Source of the DNA: Verrucomicrobiota bacterium
GTDB lineage: Bacteria > Verrucomicrobiota > Verrucomicrobiia > Limisphaerales > UBA1100
Direction of reading: 5' to 3'
Assembly (NCBI GenBank): GCA_028872645.1
Contig: JAPKDK010000035.1
Coordinates: 1 to 15,724 of the forward strand
Length of the DNA stretch: 15,724 nucleotides
Part shown: in pieces, positions 11,994 through 15,724 of the stretch
Position numbering within the stretch: position 1 is the first letter of the stretch
How the letters are laid out: each line of letters begins with the position of its first letter
Notes under the pieces: generated by a model
Database searches by the model: none
What the model was told of the DNA's origin: nothing
Seen by the model: only the letters and a program-made list of their open reading frames with translations
Translations under genes and position numbers: made by a program

Positions 11994-14900
11994 TTATCCA
12001 GCCATTTCTCCCTCTTCTTCCAGCAATAGATTCGGCGCTTCCACGGCTTCCACTTCCTCGACTTGCGGGTCGAGACTGAGGTTGCGATGACCGTCAAAAC
12101 CTGTGCCAGCGGGGATGATATGCCCCATAATCACGTTTTCCTTGAACCCGCGCAGGGTGTCCTTTTTGCCCAAGGTCGCTGCCTCGGTGAGGACGCGCGT
12201 GGTGTCTTGGAAACTGGCGGCGGACAAAAAGCTCTCCGTCTCGATGGAAGCCTTGGTAATACCGAGCAGCACGGGACTGGCTTCGGCAGGTTGGCCGCCC
12301 ATTTTCTCAACGCTCTCGTTTTCTGCATCAAAGATCAGCCGGTCAATCTGTTCGCCCCACAGGAAAGTGGTGTCGCCGGGCTCGGTGATTTTCACCTTGC
12401 GCAGCATTTGGCGTACGATCATTTCGATGTGCTTGTCGGAAATGGTCACGCCCTGCAAACGATAAACCTCTTGCACTTCGTTCACGAGGAACGCTTGCAA
12501 GGCATCCACGCCGAGTACTTCGAGAATATCATGCGGCACCATGGGGCCTTCGGTGAGTTGCTGGCCTTTCTTCACAAGATCGCCCTTAAAGACGATGACG
12601 TGTTTGCCAATCGGAATCATATGTTCCTCTTCCTCGGCGGTCGTTTGATCCTGCACGATGACCGTGCGTTTGCCGCGAACAATGGCTCCAAAGTCCACCA
12701 TGCCATCGATGCGGGCAATCTCGGCCGCGTCTTTCGGCTGGCGCGCCTCGAACAGTTCAGACACCCGCGGCAAACCGCCGGTGATATCTTTGGTCTTGGC
12801 AGTTTTACGCGGCGTCTTGGCCAACAACGTACCAGCCTTGATGGTATCTTTATCGCCTACCTGCACGTGCGCGCCGGCGGGGATGGGGTAATTGGCAACC
12901 ACTTGCTTCTTCGAATCTTCAATGATGATTTGCGGATGCAAATCTTCTTTGTGCTCGATGACGACCATGGAATCCTGACCGGTGGTTTCGTCCACCTCCA
13001 TCTCCATTGTCACGCCTTCGATGATGTCGTGGAAACGGATGCGTCCTTTTTTCTCGGAAAGAATCGGTACGTTGTACGGATCCCATTGCACGAAGGTTTC
13101 GCCGGCCTTGACCTTGTCGCCATTGCCCACGGTGATCACCGCGCCGATGGGGATGTCGTAGGTTTCTAGTTCGGCATCGGTTTTGGCATCGCGCACAATG
13201 ACGGTGCCGTTTTTGTTGAGCACAATGTGGCTGCCATCCTGCAGATCTACAATGCGGAGACCTTCATAGTGCACCATGCCGCCCTTCTTGGCCTTGATTT
13301 CCGGCTGCTTGAAAACCGCCGAGGCCGTGCCGCCGATGTGGAAGGTGCGCATGGTGAGCTGAGTACCCGGCTCGCCAATGGATTGCGCAGCGATGATGCC
13401 CACTGCCTGGCCCAGCTCAGCCGTGCGACCGGTGGCGTTATTGCGGCCGTAACAATGCGCGCACACGCCCTGCTTGTTTTCGCAGGTGAGCACGGAGCGC
13501 ACTTTGACTTTGTCGATGCCGGCATCTTCAACGGCTTTGGCGCGGTGCTCGTCGAATTCCACGCCAGCCTTGATGAGTTTTTCAGCAGGGTTGATGGGGT
13601 TGATAATGTGATCGCACGAGTGCCGTCCCTCGAGGCGGTGAGCCAGATGCACGACTTCCTCTTCGCCTTCGTTTATGGCCTCAACCCAAATACCGTTTCG
13701 GGTACCGCAGTTCATTTCCTGAATGATGACGTCCTGCGCCACATCCACGAGCTTGCGGGTCATGTAACCGGAGTCAGCGGTCTTGAGCGCAGTATCGGCC
13801 AAGCCTTTGCGGGCTCCGTGGGTGGAGATGAAATACTCCAACACCGTGAGTCCCTCACGGAAGTTTGAAAGGATCGGTTTCTCAATGATGTCGCCACTGG
13901 GCTTGGCCATGAGGCCACGCACGCCGGCGAGCTGCCGCACTTGCTGGCGGTTGCCGCGCGCACCGGAGTCCACCATCAGCGCCACGGGGTTATACTCTTC
14001 CTTGCCTTGATTGGTTTCGAGAGTTTTCAGCATCACACTGGAAATCCTATCCGTCGCGTGCGTCCAGATATCGATAATCTTATTATAGCGCTCGCCCGGC
14101 GTGATCACACCCTTGCGGTATTGTTTCTCCACATCGGAGATTTCCTTTTCGGCACTCTTGATTTCCTGACCTTTTTCCTTTGGAATGATCATGTCATCAA
14201 TGCCAATGGAGGCCCCGGACTTGGTGGCCTCGCGGAAGCCGAGTTCCTTGAGGAGGTCGAGGGTTGTCACCGTTTTCTCATGCCCAGCGAATTTATAGCA
14301 GTCGGCGATAAGATCGCCGATCTTGTTTTTGCCGACTTCGAAATTCGCGAAGCCCAGTTCCTTGGGCCAAATTTCGCTGAAAATCACCCGGCCGACTGTG
14401 GTTTCGATGACCGCGCTTTCTGGATCGCCGTACACCGTTTTCTTGCCGCGATCTGGATTGGCAATGCGAATGGCCGTGTGCGTGTCAATCACGCCTTCAG
14501 CCTGGGCAAAGATCACCTCGGATTTGTCGGCAAACAACATCTTGCGACGACCATCCCTGTACTTTTTCTTGTTCATCTTCAACGGATCCACCGTGAGATA
14601 GTAGCACCCCAACGTGATATCCTGCGTGGGAGTCATGATCGGCCGACCACTCGAAGGACTGAAAATATTGTTGGGTGCCAGCATTAACAGCCGCGCCTCC
14701 ATTTGCGCCTCCACCGAGAGCGGCAGGTGCACCGCCATTTGGTCGCCATCAAAATCTGCATTGTAAGCGGTACACACCAGCGGGTGCACTCGGATCGCCT
14801 CGCCCTCGATGAGGACCGGCTCAAACGCCTGCACGGAAAGACGGTGCAAAGTGGGTGCGCGGTTTAGCAGCACCGGATGACCCTTGGTGACTTCTTCGAG

Positions 14901-15724
14901 CACGTCCCACACATCGGAGGTCTGTCGCTCAATGAGTTTCTTGGCCGAGCGAACGGTGTGCACGTAGCCCAATTCTTTGAGGCGACGGATGATGAAGGGT
15001 TCGAACAACACGAGTGCCATTTTCTTGGGCAATCCGCATTGGTGAAGCTTCAGCTCGGGCCCGACAACAATCACCGAGCGACCGGAATAATCCACGCGCT
15101 TGCCGAGCAGGTTTTGGCGGAACCGTCCGCCCTTCCCCTTGAGCATATCGGAAAGACTTTTCAATGCGCGATTGCCCGCGCCGGTCACGGCGCGCCCGTG
15201 GCGGCCATTGTCGAACAATGCATCCACCGCTTCCTGCAACATCCGTTTCTCATTGCGGATGATGACCTCGGGGGTCTTCAACTGCGTGAGATTTTTCAGG
15301 CGATTGTTGCGGTTGATGACGCGCCGATATAAATCGTTGAGATCGCTGGTGGCAAAGCGGCCGCCTTCCAATGGCACCAACGGACGCAAGTCCGGCGGGA
15401 TCACTGGCAGCACCGTGAGCACCATCCATTCCGGACGCGAGTTGGAGCCTTCAAATCCCTGAAAGAGCTTGATGCGTTTGGCGAGTTTTTTGCGGATTTG
15501 TTTGGAACGCGTTTTGGTCATCGCTTCCTGCAGCTCCACCACGCCCGCGGCGAGGTCGATGCGGCAAAGGGCATCGTGCACCGCCTGCGCGCCCATCGCG
15601 GCCTCGAAGGATTCGGGGCCGTACGTGGCCTTGGCTTCTCGGAATTCTTCTTCGGTGAGCAGTTGGTTGCGCTCTAACGGCGTTTCGCCCGGATCCACCA
15701 CGAGATAGTCCTCGTAGTAAATGA
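11994..15724 (-). CDS. rpoC: DNA-directed RNA polymerase subunit beta' (5' end outside window)
   Basis: beta' carries the catalytic Mg2+ site of RNA polymerase. About 1240 C-terminal residues are visible; by comparison with E. coli the missing N-terminus (first zinc finger and clamp) is about 140 residues. The frame stays open to the edge (YYEDYLVVDPGETPLER), so the GTG at 15701 is internal. Numbering from that GTG: active-site loop NADFDGD at 314-320; bridge helix about 633-659; second zinc site Cys665, 740, 747 and 750; trigger loop EPGTQLTMRTFHIGG at 777-791. An insertion of about 180 residues follows before KDITGGLPRV, resembling the SI3 insertion of proteobacterial and PVC enzymes. The C-terminus is acidic. 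It is normally preceded by rpoB. Confidence 0.98.
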   Translation of the reverse strand, partial: IYYEDYLVVDPGETPLERNQLLTEEEFREAKATYGPESFEAAMGAQAVHDALCRIDLAAGVVELQEAMTKTRSKQIRKKLAKRIKLFQGFEGSNSRPEWMVLTVLPVIPPDLRPLVPLEGGRFATSDLNDLYRRVINRNNRLKNLTQLKTPEVIIRNEKRMLQEAVDALFDNGRHGRAVTGAGNRALKSLSDMLKGKGGRFRQNLLGKRVDYSGRSVIVVGPELKLHQCGLPKKMALVLFEPFIIRRLKELGYVHTVRSAKKLIERQTSDVWDVLEEVTKGHPVLLNRAPTLHRLSVQAFEPVLIEGEAIRVHPLVCTAYNADFDGDQMAVHLPLSVEAQMEARLLMLAPNNIFSPSSGRPIMTPTQDITLGCYYLTVDPLKMNKKKYRDGRRKMLFADKSEVIFAQAEGVIDTHTAIRIANPDRGKKTVYGDPESAVIETTVGRVIFSEIWPKELGFANFEVGKNKIGDLIADCYKFAGHEKTVTTLDLLKELGFREATKSGASIGIDDMIIPKEKGQEIKSAEKEISDVEKQYRKGVITPGERYNKIIDIWTHATDRISSVMLKTLETNQGKEEYNPVALMVDSGARGNRQQVRQLAGVRGLMAKPSGDIIEKPILSNFREGLTVLEYFISTHGARKGLADTALKTADSGYMTRKLVDVAQDVIIQEMNCGTRNGIWVEAINEGEEEVVHLAHRLEGRHSCDHIINPINPAEKLIKAGVEFDEHRAKAVEDAGIDKVKVRSVLTCENKQGVCAHCYGRNNATGRTAELGQAVGIIAAQSIGEPGTQLTMRTFHIGGTASAVFKQPEIKAKKGGMVHYEGLRIVDLQDGSHIVLNKNGTVIVRDAKTDAELETYDIPIGAVITVGNGDKVKAGETFVQWDPYNVPILSEKKGRIRFHDIIEGVTMEMEVDETTGQDSMVVIEHKEDLHPQIIIEDSKKQVVANYPIPAGAHVQVGDKDTIKAGTLLAKTPRKTAKTKDITGGLPRVSELFEARQPKDAAEIARIDGMVDFGAIVRGKRTVIVQDQTTAEEEEHMIPIGKHVIVFKGDLVKKGQQLTEGPMVPHDILEVLGVDALQAFLVNEVQEVYRLQGVTISDKHIEMIVRQMLRKVKITEPGDTTFLWGEQIDRLIFDAENESVEKMGGQPAEASPVLLGITKASIETESFLSAASFQDTTRVLTEAATLGKKDTLRGFKENVIMGHIIPAGTGFDGHRNLSLDPQVEEVEAVEAPNLLLEEEGEMAG

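Noticed and set aside
12063..13169. Long plus-strand open frame (368 codons) opposite rpoC, and a similar one at 13941-14687
   Set aside because: Both are antisense to conserved rpoC sequence with intact motifs; long shadow frames are expected in GC-rich conserved genes.
1..15724. CRISPR array, prophage, transposon, toxin-antitoxin or other accessory system
   Set aside because: No spaced direct repeats, terminal inverted repeats or accessory genes are visible; nearly every base belongs to the conserved rpoC-str-S10-spc cluster.

Overview
The window holds one long run of translation and transcription genes, all on the minus strand. Read right to left, the order is rpoC (partial), rpsL, rpsG, fusA, rpsJ, rplC, rplD, rplW, rplB, rpsS, rplV, rpsC, rplP, rpmC, rpsQ, rplN, rplX, rplE, rpsN, rpsH, rplF, rplR, rpsE (partial). 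This is the bacterial beta-str-S10-spc ribosomal super-cluster in its ancestral order, with one clear departure: no tuf (EF-Tu) gene lies between fusA and rpsJ. No mobile element, CRISPR array, tRNA, rRNA or accessory defence system is visible, and coding density is very high.

The organism is a bacterium with moderately GC-rich DNA. The RpoC trigger loop is followed by a long insertion, S14 is the zinc-free form, EF-G has an N-terminal extension, and several ribosomal proteins carry charged or low-complexity tails. Together these suggest the PVC superphylum, most likely Verrucomicrobiota or a relative. This is inference from general family knowledge, not a computed placement.

Layout on the minus strand: (1) 15724-11994, the C-terminal ~1240 residues of the RNA polymerase beta' subunit. 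(2) 11993-11818, a 176-base gap with a plausible promoter and a strong 35-nt hairpin in the likely rpsL leader. (3) rpsL and rpsG, 9 bases apart. (4) A 67-base gap with a textbook intrinsic terminator (8-bp perfect GC-rich stem plus T6), enclosed by a second 8-bp complementary pair, immediately before fusA. (5) fusA to rpsJ with a 9-base gap, then the S10 and spc genes with gaps of 0-34 bases and two one-base stop/start overlaps (rpsS/rplV and rplN/rplX). (6) rplR and the start of rpsE at the left edge.

The products work together. beta' belongs to RNA polymerase; S12 and S7 build the decoding centre and 30S head; EF-G drives translocation; the rest are core 30S and 50S proteins. The interest lies in how this conserved cluster deviates. 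There is a terminator/attenuator before fusA, tuf is missing, and there is no room for the E. coli-type S7 or L4 autoregulatory RNA sites. Protein elaborations include a ~55-residue insertion in L22, an N-terminal extension of L23, an acidic C-terminal tail on L5, a Lys-rich then acidic tail on L18, and a Pro/Ala/Gly/Arg-rich N-terminus on S5 encoded partly by a perfect hexanucleotide repeat.
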